From: Distichodus sexfasciatus
Lineage: Eukaryota; Chordata; Actinopteri; Characiformes; Distichodontidae
Length of the DNA: 64,000 nucleotides
Direction: 5' to 3'
Assembly: GCA_032718565.1 (NCBI GenBank)
Contig: JAVGVS010000022.1
Span: 248,001-312,000, forward strand
The notes beneath the pieces were generated by a model that searched no databases, was not told the origin of the DNA, and was given only the letters and a program-made list of their open reading frames with translations. The first letter of the stretch is position 1, and each line of letters starts with the position of its first letter. Position numbers and translations under genes: made by a program. Below are positions 43,243 through 57,200 of this stretch, one piece after another.

Positions 43243-45176
43243 CTGTAAAGGAACGGCATTGGCGTTAGTGTTAATGTAGCGAAACCAAATGCATGTTAAC
43301 TGCAGCTGCATTAGTAAATGATGTTTTTAGACATGTTTTAGCTTTGCCTTTCATGTCCATCATGTCACCGTTTCCTTTGGAGTTATGCAGGCTCATTATT
43401 AACCATCCCCATGTCCGTCTGACATGAACCATCCCCATGCTTAGCTAAACATCCAGTGAGAACCTCTCACGTCACACCATAGTGTTGAAGTGGACAGGTG
43501 GAGCAGCTCACCTGAGCCTCCATGCGCGCTCGCCGCTCCTCCTCCTCTTTTCGTCGGCGCATGTTTTCGTTTTCCTGCCGGGCCTCGGTGAAGGACTGCA
43601 GGAACTGGTCGAAGATGCCGAAGAACTCGTCGGGTTGCATCTTACCGGCGTCTTCGCCGAAATGCTTCACGGCCTTGACGAACTGTGAGGAGAGTTTACG
43701 TAACTGCTTAATTCACATCTCTTCCCATCTCCAGACTGTTACGACACGAGCTGCGTTCAGAAATGTTAGAGCCAAATGTCACAACAACATGGCTTCACGT
43801 TGTCAGCTGCCAGATTCAATTTAATCATTACCTTAACAAGCTTAAAACCTTCTGAAAAAAACATTACATCCTACCGAAGACTGAGCTGTTCTCTCCGTTT
43901 TTAAAGTGAAATGACTAGGCATGGGCTTGTATGACATGTTGACGTTCCGATAACCTTAAGCTAAACCAACACGGTTTCACTGTATTACGGTACTGTGATT
44001 ATATTTTTTAATGTTTGGGTTCTAACAACCTTTCTTTAGAATACAAACTAATTTCTTAAACATAGAGAAAAATTAGAATATTAATAAACATATGTTAAGC
44101 TATAACAATAAAACAAGTAATAAATAAATAAATTCTTTATCAAATTAAATGTCTTCAATACTTTGTTCACAGTGCTCGATTCTGAAAGTAAGCAGTTCAG
44201 ATAATGAATGAATGAATGATACTGTGACTCTGTCAAACTGCAGTCAGCACTACACGATTTTAAGGCTGTTTTTGTTTCCCTTTTCCTCTACGTTTCATCA
44301 GCGATCGCCAGTCACTATGTGAAAGTGAGTGATTATTTGTCATTGTGAACACACCACAGCACAGCACACGGTGCACCACACAAAATGTGACCTCTGCATT
44401 TAACCCATCCGTGAAGGGACAGTGGGCACCTAACAAGGGCAGCGCCCGGGGAGCAGTGTTTGGGGACGGTACCTTGCTTATGAGTATCTCAGTGGTAACT
44501 TAACCGGTCCTGGATTCGAGCCTGCGACCTTCTGATCACGGGGCAAACACCCTACCGTTACACCACCGACTGCCCCAACTCGGGCAACTCTACGTTCTCG
44601 TCATCCACTCTGAGTAAATATCTGTTTGCTACAACAAGCGAGAGCGCAGGAAACAAGTTGCCGGAAAGAGTCTGTTATTATGCAAACAAGTCTTAGCACT
44701 TGTTTTGGTTGGACGTCCATTTTGAAACGCCAGTGTCACTTTCAATTCTAACAGTACGTCTCCTGACAGAATGTTGTTTTGTAGACCAGGCGGAGCAGTT
44801 GTTGTTGTGTCTGACTTAATTTATATACAGAGTACTAACGTACCAAACATTATGTTCTGTTTCAAAATATCACATTTTAAACCGTGAAACCGTAAAACCG
44901 TGATCACCGTGATATTTTGCTTAAGGTTATCATATCATCAGAATGTCAGTCCGGCAAGTTTCTAGTTGTGACACGAAAACCTAAGTGCAAGAGGTAAAAG
45001 CTGAGGTAAAACAGCGTTAATCAGTGTTGACGTAACAGAAGAGCCATCAGTGAGGCCCTAACGACTCTGTCATAAATGAGCCCTGACACGCACGGCTGGC
45101 GCTCACCTTAACGGTAGCCTCGCTCAGTTTCCTCATTAAACTGCATTTTACTGGCGCTTGATTACAGCCTAAACCC

Positions 45177-45211
<35 letters not shown>

Positions 45212-48200
45212 CGGGAAGGGCTGCTTTAGCCTCGTGCCGCCTCTCCACAGGGGGGACGAGGAACAGGAGGAGGAGGTCGGGGCCTTCCCACAATGCCTTT
45301 GATGTGCCTTTATCGCTGCCATATGGGCCAGACTCTCTCTTCTCCCTCTCCTTAGCGGCGTGCGCTTTCGCCACAGGGCACGTTTCTTGTTTTTACTCCT
45401 CACTCTCTTTCTATCTCTTTCCTTTATCTCCCTCGATTTTGAAGGTTGAAACTTCTCCTTCATGTGACCTCTGAATGTACATCGTATGAAATAAGGTGAA
45501 CTAAAGTTGAGCAGAGATTGGGACAAAGGCAAACAGTTAGGGTGTTACCATGAAAAAAAAGGTCAGTTTTGGCTTATAGTTTATACAAGGGCGGGACGAT
45601 CTGACCTCAAATCAATATCACAATTAATTAAACATTTTTGCCTCAAGTCCAATTAATGAGCCATTATATGTTTTTGTTTTGTTTTTTCCTTTTTTTGCTC
45701 TCATAGTTTACTAGCAAAGTTGGTACTGTAAATATGTTCAGCTTTTATTAAAGAAGCTTTATGTAAGAAATTTATGGCAAGAATTCATAAAATGAACCTA
45801 ATATGTTACCAGAGATTAAGGAATCATGTTCATCTGAAATTTTGATCTCACTGTCAAAATTACAACCGGAATATTCACATTTTAAAATTTTGTTAATGTT
45901 TTGATTTTGTGTTTGTGATATTATCACATTGATTGCTGACTCCTAAACTGAATCAAATCAAAATCAGATCGTAGTAGACTTTGTGATTCTGGTAGACTTC
46001 AGGCTTCACCCACCGCTATCAGCGAAGTCAGCAGCATTTCAGCATCCTGGTTACCAGTTACCACTGAGCAGCAGCTGCAAGCATTCTGGATTACAAATGT
46101 CTGATGACAAACTAAAACTAAAACTAAAAGACCTCGCTATGACCCTCAAAAACGTCTTGACCAAAGCTGAAACAAAACGAGGATCAGCACAGGAGATGCG
46201 TATGAAAGATGGAGACGGCTGAAAGCGGAGAGGAAATTGAAGACGGATGCTGAAGTGGCTAATTTTCTTCTGGACAGGTAAGATTTAGCCGAGGTTGGCT
46301 AACTTGTATCACCACTAGACGTAGGGATGAATATTTAAAATATATCAACAGTTGAGTAACGTTATTCATGTTGGATCATAGACCGTAGCCCATGTGCAGG
46401 TGGGTCATCCAACCGACTGAACTGTTTGAGAAACAAAATCACTGACTTGTGATGACTAATATTAGCATCGTGCTACGCTGAGACACTGTGGTAACAGTGC
46501 AGACAAATTATGGCAATACAAACGTAACATTATACATTAGATTGGCCAAATGTGAGGATCCGCCCACCTATCTGGCAACCTCGAGTCTGGGGAGGAGGGT
46601 GAAGGAAACAACGCTCTACAGTATTTTGAATTTGACTGCAGTGCCAGTTTTGGCCACAATCTTACATACAGTATAGCTCCTTTAACACACAGCTGTAGTG
46701 GCAGACTGGACTGGGCGGAGTCACGTGACAACATAAACGGTAGCATGGTTTTAAGGGGACAGTGCATTGACCACACTTAATTTAATCAATTTAATCATTT
46801 AATCAATTAGAGATTCACGTCACTTTCAATTTATTTTCGATTAACTGTCCAGGCCTAGTTTATAATCTGTTTTATGTCTTCAGGTTTACACTGCTTCAGT
46901 TTATTATTACTTCCATCAATAAGGACCTGGAGCTCCAAGTGACATTAGCTGTGTGTCCTGTTCCGCTTTGATGTCCTGTAGGGCCCCCAGGGACTGATGG
47001 GAGCGGCCAGGGTTGCTTCATAGGAAGTGCTCACAGCTAGGGGTCAGAGGTCAGGTCCTGCACTCAGCAGGCAGAAGCACACGCTTACTGCAGACCGTTT
47101 ATGTTTCTACAGCTGGTCTCAGAAGGACACACATCGTACAGCGCACCTTGCACACTCACCAGTTTTGGGGAGTAACTAAAATACGTGATGCTGCTAACTT
47201 ACCAAAGCTACTTTTAACAAGCTTTTCCAGTAATGTCATTACAAAAAATACAATCATTTGTTTCAAATATTTCTGACATTGTTACAAAAATATAGATTTT
47301 CATATTACTTTTATCATATTTCACATTTTTAAAAAAAATGTATTTACTTGTAGAGTATCTTTCTGCACAAATGTGACCCTCCACGGCAAAACCAGTTGCT
47401 TGTCACAACGGAGGTTTCTGAGAAAAACGACCGTTTATATTGCGTGGGGTAAAATTTTGTTTTTTTTGTTTTTAGTGTTTTGAAACAGTGGGAGGTCTAT
47501 ACTGTACTGTTGTGAATAAATTTCGCTGGAAAACTTACCCTTTCCATCCTAAAAACGTGACTTTCTTGAGGTGAGGAATTCAATTCCAGCAGAATGTTAA
47601 AAGTTTCTGTTTTGACCGCTCTACTTCAATATTTACGGTAAATCCACTGGTTGACTAGCGTGAAGATATTTCTCCGGAATCCATCTTCGTCTTCCGAGTT
47701 CAGTTAACCTAACGCAGGTAGGCTATCCGTGTGGCTGTGAATGCAGCGTAGGCTACCGTAAATGCAAACGTAGCCGCGACGGCACCAAGCGTCTGTGAGT
47801 GCTACGGCGATAGTCAACTTCAAAGGCAGATTTCTCCGTTTCGCACTTGGCGTGACAGGAGAAACCCGACTCCTTTGAATGTTGATATCTCAGTCATATG
47901 TCGTCCCATTCATTCAATATAGGTATCGTTTTGAAGCTTGATTTATGCCCTTTCATGAAAAAATTTGCGACAAGCGACCGGTTTTGCCATGGAGGGTCAC
48001 AAATACTAAGTATTACCACATGCAATAGTTTGGATGTAGTTTTTCCTGTAGCTTGTACTGTAGCTAACTACTACATTAAAACAGTAGTTTACCTGTCGCT
48101 TAACGACTTTTAATCCCAAGTAGCTTGAAAAGCTGCCATTTAAAAGTAGTTTCCCAAATACTGAGACTACTTTCAATCCGACAACTCGGTCTCACTCCTT

Positions 48201-51200
48201 TATTCTTCACAACTCTCACTCTTTCCCTCCCTCCATTCCACTCACCAGTTCCTTGGCTTCATTGAGTGAGTCTTCCACATCGGAGAAGCTGAAACTCGCG
48301 AGCGTGATGAACTGGCTGACCACGGACACGAACTTGTCCCCCGTCTCCTGAGGACGTTTTTTCTGGAAGTCCAACTCCTTTTAGGCGATAAAAGAGAGAC
48401 ATGTTTAAGCCGAACAGGAAACGAACCAACTCTAGGAAGTGAGGAGCAGGAAAAACTTATTCAAAACTGTGTAAATGAAAACATGCATCTAAAGTACAGT
48501 GTGCCTTATTGTTGTGAATCCTTACACTTTCCACACTCTTCAGGCCGCTGCGAAGGTTGTTGATCTCCTTCTCCAGCTCAGTCATGCTGTATTCATAGAA
48601 TAATGGACACAAGATATAAAAGATGATCATTGGATATAAAAGATTATTATTGGAAACACACTCGTTTGGCGCCAAGGCGATAGCATTCTATTGGGATGTG
48701 AGGATGCAAGATGGGAAAGTTCTCTCTGTGCAACAGTTCTGCTCTTCTGAGCCCGTATATAGATGACCCAATGACTGTCCATGTCACAAAGAGAGAGAAC
48801 TACAACCGCCCTCTGTGATGGACTCTTTTTTTGCCTACACACAAATGAAGCACTGTGCGAAACTCCAAGAGATTTACATACACGTTGATGGCAAACTATG
48901 AACACAGTCATTATCTGCACACAAAAGTCGTTCACAAACACAGAGCTGGCCTAAAAATATTCTCATTGGTCATATGTGTTACAAGTGAAGGTGGATGCTC
49001 ATTATAGCTAATATTTTTTGTCAAATAGCACCAAACTATAAGCAAAAAAAAATTAATCCATACCAAAGTTTTACTTACAAAATCAATAATCCACATATTC
49101 CTTTGAGCAGCATATTATTAGGTGATACTGTCAGCAGAAAATCTAGCAGTGTCCTTTCTACTAAACATAGCACGGTACCACTTTTTTATGTCTGATAGCG
49201 ATATTTTACATTTGGATATCTGCCGATACGATACAGTCTCAGAGCCTTTTTTTAAAACAGAAAATAATGCTTTAATAAATGTCTGAATACATGACAGATA
49301 ATTGTTATGCTTAAGGAAATACTTAAACACAGTTTTCCTAACTACAACAATGTAATAACGACACACCCATATGTAACATCTCAAAAAAATATTGGTTTAA
49401 ACGCAGCTGTGTAATTTTGTGACGATCCCTAATCCTGCGGCACTAAAAGCATCAGGAACTCAGAGACTGCGAGTGAGAGCTGGTGTTGTTATGGAAATTA
49501 AACACTATAATGGTGTGATTTGCTTTTGGGGTTGTAGTGTGTTGCGTTGCTTGTTCTGCTTATTGTCATATCAATATGTACAAATTAGAGCCAATGTCGA
49601 ACTATAAACCAGCTTTACCGCAGTGCCACTCCCCAGTGCAGAACCAACTGAGCGTGCACACATTCACAGATCGGCTCCATAGATTGGCCCAATGCCACCG
49701 ATACCCGATCCAACTATTTGAGTCATTATCGGACCGATAACCGATCCACGCATCGTATCAGTGCCATCTTTAATCTACACTGCTTCTTTTGATGACGTGT
49801 GTCCTCTAAACGATGTGAGAGACTTGACTTTGAAGTCTACCAGAATCACAAAGTCTACTACGATCTGATTTTGATTTGATTCAGTTTAGGAGTCAGCAAT
49901 CAATATGTGACAATATCATCTGCAGGTTTAACACAATCACTTTCATTCATATCTCATCACTAAAAGCAACTAATATATGTGACCCTCCACGGCAAAACCA
50001 GTCGGAGGTTTCTGAGAAAAACGAGCGTTTATGTTGCGTGGGGTAAAATTTTGGATTTTTTGTTTTTAGTGTTTTGAAACAGTGGGAGGTCTATACTGTA
50101 CTGCTGTGAATAAATTTTGCTGAAAAACTTATCCTTTCCATCCTAAAAACGTGACTTTCTTGAGCTGAGGAATTCAATTCCAGCAGAATGTTAAAAGTTT
50201 CTGTTTTGACCGCTCTACTTCAATATTTACGGTAAATCCACTCGTTGACTAGCGTGAAGATATTTCTCCGGAATCCATCTTCGTCTCCCGAGTTCAGTTA
50301 ACCTAACGCAGGTAGGCTATCCGTGTGGCTGTGAATGCAGCGTAGGCTACCGTAAATACAAACGTAGCCGCGACCGCACCAAGCGTCTTTGAGTGTTATG
50401 TCGATAGTCAACTTCAAAGGCAGATTTCTTCGTTTCTCACTTGGCGTGACAGGAGAAACCCGACTCCTTTGAATGTTGATATCTCAGTCATATGTCGTCC
50501 GATTCATTCGATATAGGTATCGTTTTGAAGGTTGATTTATGCAATTTTCAACTTATAAAATTGAAAATTTGAGAGAAGCGACTGGTTTTGCCATGGAGGG
50601 TCACATATACATTTTTTATTCGATGTGCTCAACCTTTAAATGAAGAGTCCAGTCGTTTAATTAAAACAGACCTCTTGGTGCTACACTATGTGTGATATCT
50701 TGCTCGCTGCTCATTGCATCATTGTATTGCTACACCCCTATCACACATCTGCTGATGATCACACACATTTACAAGACTTTAGCTTCAGGGCTCTTGGCGG
50801 GGCCACGTCTGAGTAAGGGACTGACTTCAGTAGACTTTGACAGGCGTGAAACTTGTGTGAACGATGTCATCATTCCCTGAGAACAATGGCCACTCAGCCT
50901 GGAGGGAAAACCATACCCGGACATACAGACTGATCTGTGTTCTCTCTCCCTCTAATCTCTCAAATGAGATCAGGAGGGACGGGAGAGGCAGCCTTGTGAC
51001 CACTTCACTCGAGGCACATGTGTTATCACATTAGCCACCTAGGCTGGACTGTGGCCTCCCTCCCCACCCCCAACCCCCCACCGACAGAATAGCCTTTATG
51101 TGCACAATCCCACCCTCCTCCTGATCAAGCCCTAAGATCGAGATCCAACAGCATGCTTGCTCGGAAACATGAAGCCAACTGGAGCTAAAACAGCTGCTAT

Positions 51201-54200
51201 TGTGGAGAACCTTTTAATACTTCTCTGGTCGCGATCCAAGTTTCAGACTTTTGTACATTCAATAGCAGGGATTTCAACCCTAATCCTTTGAAACCTATGA
51301 AGAAGAAGGAAAAAAAAAAAAAAAAATTCACACAACACTTAGGTGTTGCTGACTGGACAGTCTGTTTCGGCTCAGGCCTGCCACGGTGGCCATGACTCTC
51401 CGTTATTCCGGCCCTGCTAAAACTCTCTCCACATCTCTGGAGAGCACTTTCATGTTTCAGCACCTCCTCCAGCCGAGGCCGGGACCCCCATTTCCTCGTG
51501 GCATAAATTAAAAAGTTTCGCTCCACATACGACCCACCGGCTAGACTCGAGCCCGGCGGTGGAAGGCGGCGAGAACCGCAGCAAAGCCATTTCCGAAACC
51601 CATTTAGCATGAGTAGACCTTGAGGACTCGTTAATTTCAGGTCGGCCTGACAATAGCCCGTCTGCCGCTAGACCTACTTGACTTTAGCAGCTTCCGGTAC
51701 GTTCTGCAGATCTTCTGGGAACTGCATGACCTTGGGATACTTCTTCTCCAGGATGGTGATCAAGTAGTGTAGGAGAGTGATGTTTCTGGAGGATAAAGAG
51801 AAAAAGAACTTTTAGTATATAATGCAATCAGACGCTTGACTTATCTTTTACTAGGGGTGTAAGTCACAGGTGTAATTAGGATACAGTATTACATCGTTTC
51901 AATGGACGATTTCATATCTGCCGATATCTCAAAGTCTGCTACGATACGATTTCAATTCAATTCAGGGGGCGGCAATCAGTATGAGGAAATATTCATTCAT
52001 TCATTCATTCATTCAATTATTCATTATCTGATCCGCTTAATCCCAACTGGGGTCGCGGAGGGACCGGAGCCCATCCCGGGAACTACAGGCGCAAGGCGGG
52101 GAACAACCCTGGGCAGGCGCCAAAACACCGCAGGGCACACACACTTACACAGACACACACACACTACGGGGCCAATTTAGAGTTGCCAATTAACTTATAG
52201 TGCATGCCTTTGGACTGTGGGAGGAAACCGGAGCATCCGGAGAAAACCCACGCGAACACGGGAGAACATGCAAACTCCACAAGGTCCTACGGTCGTCCCT
52301 GGGGTTCGAACCCAGGACCTCCTCGGTGTGAGGCAGCAGCGCTAACCACTGCGCCATCCATGAGGAAATATCACATGCTGATTTAACACAATCTCTTCCA
52401 TTCATATTACAGTCCCTCCAGGATTTCGTGGGCCTTTTTTGAGATTGTTGTGGCCTAAAATGCCTGATTTTGCGGCAACTTTTCTAAAAAAATTGCAATG
52501 AAAGTTGCTGTGTTTTTAAGCGTTTTGTTGCAATAAAGTTGCGGGAGCAAGTCAAAGTTGCAGAAAATTTTGCGATTTTGTCTCCCTTTATAATGATTAT
52601 TTAAAAATGAATTAAAATAAAAGGAACAAAACCACTATTATTTTTATTAACCATTAATCATTTAGTTATATTTGAAGGTAAATGTGAGGCATTTTTATCA
52701 TGTTTCACGCGTCTTCCAAACGTAACAAGGAAGTGAGTTCGCTGACATATGGCTCAACGTTTTGCGGGAAATGACAAAGATTGGTTAAAATTGCACTGTA
52801 ATAACGAATTCGCAGGGATTGGCTGAATTTGCGTTAATAGTTGCGATCGCAACATCGTGCAATCTTTGAGGGACTGATATTATATCAAGTAACTAAAGCA
52901 TCGCTTGAACATTTTCTTCCCCAAGTTCCTAACATTTAATGAAAAACAATCTTCTCTTTTACTAAAAAATAGACCTGCTCTTCAATCTAAAGTGATGTTA
53001 CTGTGTGTATAACGTCTGGGCTCATTAATCATTGAATCAATGTATCGGTGTACTGTGATGTATTGTTACACCTCTGACTTATTCTTGCACAAATGAAAAC
53101 GGAGCTGAGCTCTCACATGAAGCCACCAAGTCTTTAGGTATCCTTCAGCTCAACCTACTTGTCAATGCTAGATTTGGTGTCGGCGATCTTGTTGAGCGAG
53201 GACACCTTGAAGCCGTACGCGTTGCCTCTCTGGCCCTTGTTCATGTAGTTGCCGAAGGCGAGCACCACCTCCAGGAGCTGCTTGAGGTTGCGACTCTGCA
53301 GGACCTCTTTAGAGGCTTTAGTTAGAGCTGGAGAGCAGATTACAAAGCACATGCACTGGAGTGAGTTAGGATTATAGATGTATGACATTGTCATTGTGAC
53401 ATACGACCGTGTTCACTGTGTTCACGACAGTTTCATGATACAACACAATCATACGCTTATTTAACAAAATTACGTCCATTCACAAAAAGCACTTTAAGGG
53501 CCTGCTCTCTGTAAACACTAGAACACAAAATGATTCCAAACTCAAATGTTTACCACTTATCTGTGTCATTTTTTTTTTCCCGTCAGTGACCAGCAGGCGA
53601 CATGCCTAGTGTAGATCACGATACAGTAGCCTTCTTCAGCGTTCAGAGCGCTAAGCTCCTTCAGCAGAAAAAAAAGACGCCGAGGAAGACGTTTTTTAAC
53701 CGCCGTGCTGAAATCTGTCCAACTTTTAGAACAGCACGGTTTATCTCATGTACCCAATCTCTACTGTATGTCTCAAAGACATGTGAGTAACTAGTTCAAA
53801 CGCTGCCGCTAATGCCAAGATGCGATTTCTCTCCATTGTAAAGATAATCTTTTATGCCGGCTAAACTACCGATCTCAAAGGAACACGTTACAATGTAGAA
53901 ACGAACGTGGAGGTGCCGGATGACGCTTTTTGCAACTTAGCAACAAGTGCAGAGAGAAGCACTGAGAAAGTGCTCTGGAAGTGAGGTTTTGACCACTTTC
54001 AGCGCAGCAAACGTATTTGGTAGACACAGGCCCTTACAAGCACGCACACAACAGGACATCGTTTTAAGACAACTACGTATCCACAGAATCCGGCATTTTG
54101 AAAATCTTCCCTTTTTGAGGGCATTTTTAAAAATATGCGTTTGCAGTGGCTAAAACGAAAAAGGCCCAAACGTATTAAAAAATGTGTTTATAACAATATC

Positions 54201-57200
54201 GGCATATGTGTAAACAGGCCCTAAATATCATTTGACTTTTTTTTTATTCCTGAGCTCATGACATACACTCTCCTCTTGTAACCAAAACAGATCTCCCATT
54301 CAACATAGCCTGACGTTACAAAATGTATGATGTCTGATCAATGTTTTCATTTTTGGGTCAATGCTATGGGCTCATTGATCATTGAATCTATGTAAGGATG
54401 TAGATCTCTTAATGCAGCGTTTCTCAATCCTAGTCCTCACGGACCACCGCTCTGCACAGATTCGACATACTGATTAGCTAATTAGCAATGTAGGACCAGC
54501 GTGTGACAGTGCAGGAAATACTGAATATGTGCAGAGCGGTGGGCCGTGAGGACTGGGATTGAGAAACGCTGCTCTAATGTATGGATGGACAGATGAACAG
54601 ACATAAGCACACATACCAAAACACATACACACCTTCAACTTTAGGCTTTATCTCTGCAATCCTCTCTGCAAACTTCTTCTTGAAGTACAGAGACTGTAAC
54701 CTCTGCTGGTAATGACTTATTCTGTTAGGTGGATAAAGAAAAACGAGATGAGAGAGAGATGGGGGGAAAGAGAGGGAAAGAGAACACAACATTAAGGACT
54801 GGCTTTTTCCCCCCCAAGTAAATCACTCTCCAAAATCTCTCATAATAATTCCCCAAGTGAGTCATTAAGTGTGACTGGCCTGGTGTTACGTCCACTAGCA
54901 GGTGAGGAAGGCTTGTGCCTCGCCTGCTTCAACTTAAATGACATTGGAGGAGACTAATCATTAAAGGAAAAGGAAAAAGCAAAGAGATCGGGATCCTAAA
55001 GGATGACTATAACGCCCCGGTGTGGCATTCAGCACTCCTGTGTTGAGATCAGGGGCATCACCTTAGTAACCACGGGCAAACAGTGTGCAGTGGGGAAGCG
55101 TAGGCTGCTGCAGCAGGAGGGAGGTCTTTCCTGTCCACCTCGTGCAAGGCCACAAGCCCCAGCCGAGCGGAATGCAAATAAACCCCACTTTAATGGGGCC
55201 TCGTTAAAATAAAGCAAAAACCATTTTTCCAAGGCACCTGCCCAAGCTTTATTTGGGTTTTGGCTTTCTCTGTTAGAACGCAAGAGCCGGTTATGTGAGT
55301 CTGGAGAAGCGAGATTATTTAGATACAGCAAATACTACTACTACACAAGCTAAATGTTTTCTAATAAATGCTGGAACATTTCGTATAAGGCAACTGAACA
55401 CTACTACTACTTATAATACAAATTCTTCTTCTTCTTCTTCTTAATTCCCCTTTATATTTTATTTTTATTCTTATTGTTTTTACTATTTATTTCACTCCCT
55501 GTGCAGTACTTTGAGCTGCATTCAGATGTGTGAAAAGAGGTGCAATATATATATATATTTTTTAAAGTTAAAAAATAAATAAATAAAAATAAAAATATTA
55601 AAATAATAATAATAATAATTATTATTATTATTATTATTAGGGGACCCACTAGAGCAAATAGAATTTCCAATAGAGAGCTGCACGTGTGAGGTAGAGGGTG
55701 AGACTCATAGCTTAATAAAAGTCACTGTAAAGTCATGGGTGGTCATTATGCATTTATTATTCCGTCTCGCAGCAGCAGGGTTCGCCATATACGCAAGAGA
55801 CCGAGCCAACATCGAGGAAACTGGCCAGCAGTAGTGTGAACTGAACAGCATGACAGTAATTCCTCACCAAGATGTTAAATTAGACTGTGCCTGAACCAGA
55901 GGAAAAGTCAGATTATGGGCTCCACAGATGGTTAGGAAGGTTACCCCAACTCCAGGGAACTGTCTGTTTCCTTAGATGAGCGCGAAAAGAAAATACTAAC
56001 CAATGAAAGGCTGCACCGTCATAATTTTTTTAAGGAGATTACAAAACTATTTATGATTCAGCATTTTTAGTTATGTCCAGGTTCAGGATGAACATTGCAA
56101 CACAAACATCTAGGATTCTTTTCCAGGTCTGGACTTGCTGACCGTGGTCTATATGGTTTCTCTGTAACCTCACCTGCTCATTTCGTAGAGGAAACGATCC
56201 GGGCTTTTGGCTATGCGGCTCCAAGTTCGCGGTTTGTGCTCCCTCTCACAGCAGGTCTAGCGTCACTCTTTTTCAGGACGAACTTGAGCATCTGCATATT
56301 GTGAAGCGCTTCACACTGGAGCAAACATCACCATTAGTACCTACAAACCAGCATTAGTCCAAACTCTTCTTAGTATGATCTGTAAAATGAAACACCACAG
56401 GCCACTCCCAGTCTAAGATTAAGCCTAACTTAGACTAAATTTGACTTTCAGTGGTAACTTCCATTGGTACCTAACTTAGTCCAAGACTAAAGAGTTAATC
56501 AATCTTCAAGAAACCAGCCCCATATGAACTAACACTACAGCAAACCCAAAACCAAAATGTTCATTATTTCCAGCAAGAGTCACAGTTCAACTTACCTGCT
56601 CCAGTATGTTCCAGGGAAGATCCTCCTGTTCATCCATAGTGAGAATCGCTCTCTTTATTTCCTCATTCGAGAGTTTCAACCTGAAAACAGCAAGAGACAC
56701 AAACCAAGCCATGAACGAATAAATAGCTGAGGGAAATAAAACCTAAATAAATGGTCACAATGTGGAATCCGATTTATAAAAGTGCTGCTGTCAAAAATCA
56801 GACCCGTAACTCGATTTCCCTGCACCACTCGGAGCCGCAGGAAATCCTGCTCAGTTGACGTCCAAAGACAACACTTCACCCTGTTCACTTACAACAATAA
56901 TGAAGTGGTGACAGCCCATCAGCTGTGTCAATCACAACGCTTTAGAAGGGGGTGGCTAAGTGTTTGTTCTAACCACAGCTTCAATTTCCAGATCAATTTC
57001 CAGTTCATGTTTGGGGCAAAAAGTTAGAAAATATATCACATCTAACAGGTGAGTTTCTTACAAATAATGTATAACAATTGTGAATGATGGTTTGGAATTG
57101 CCATCTGACTTAATCAACTAAAAATGCCAGTAAACCACAGGATGATTAATTACAACAAACCTTTTAACTCACTAAATAAAATGTTACAAAACTTACATGT

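Noticed and set aside
45047..45532. 161-codon open frame on the minus strand
   Set aside because: It runs through a (GA)n microsatellite giving Leu-Ser runs, has no family resemblance, and lies inside a daam1 intron.
52310..52360. Possible tRNA genes at SINE heads (for example 52310-52360, 30140-30205, 44520-44576)
   Set aside because: A and B boxes are present, but no full cloverleaf with paired acceptor stem; they continue into SINE bodies.
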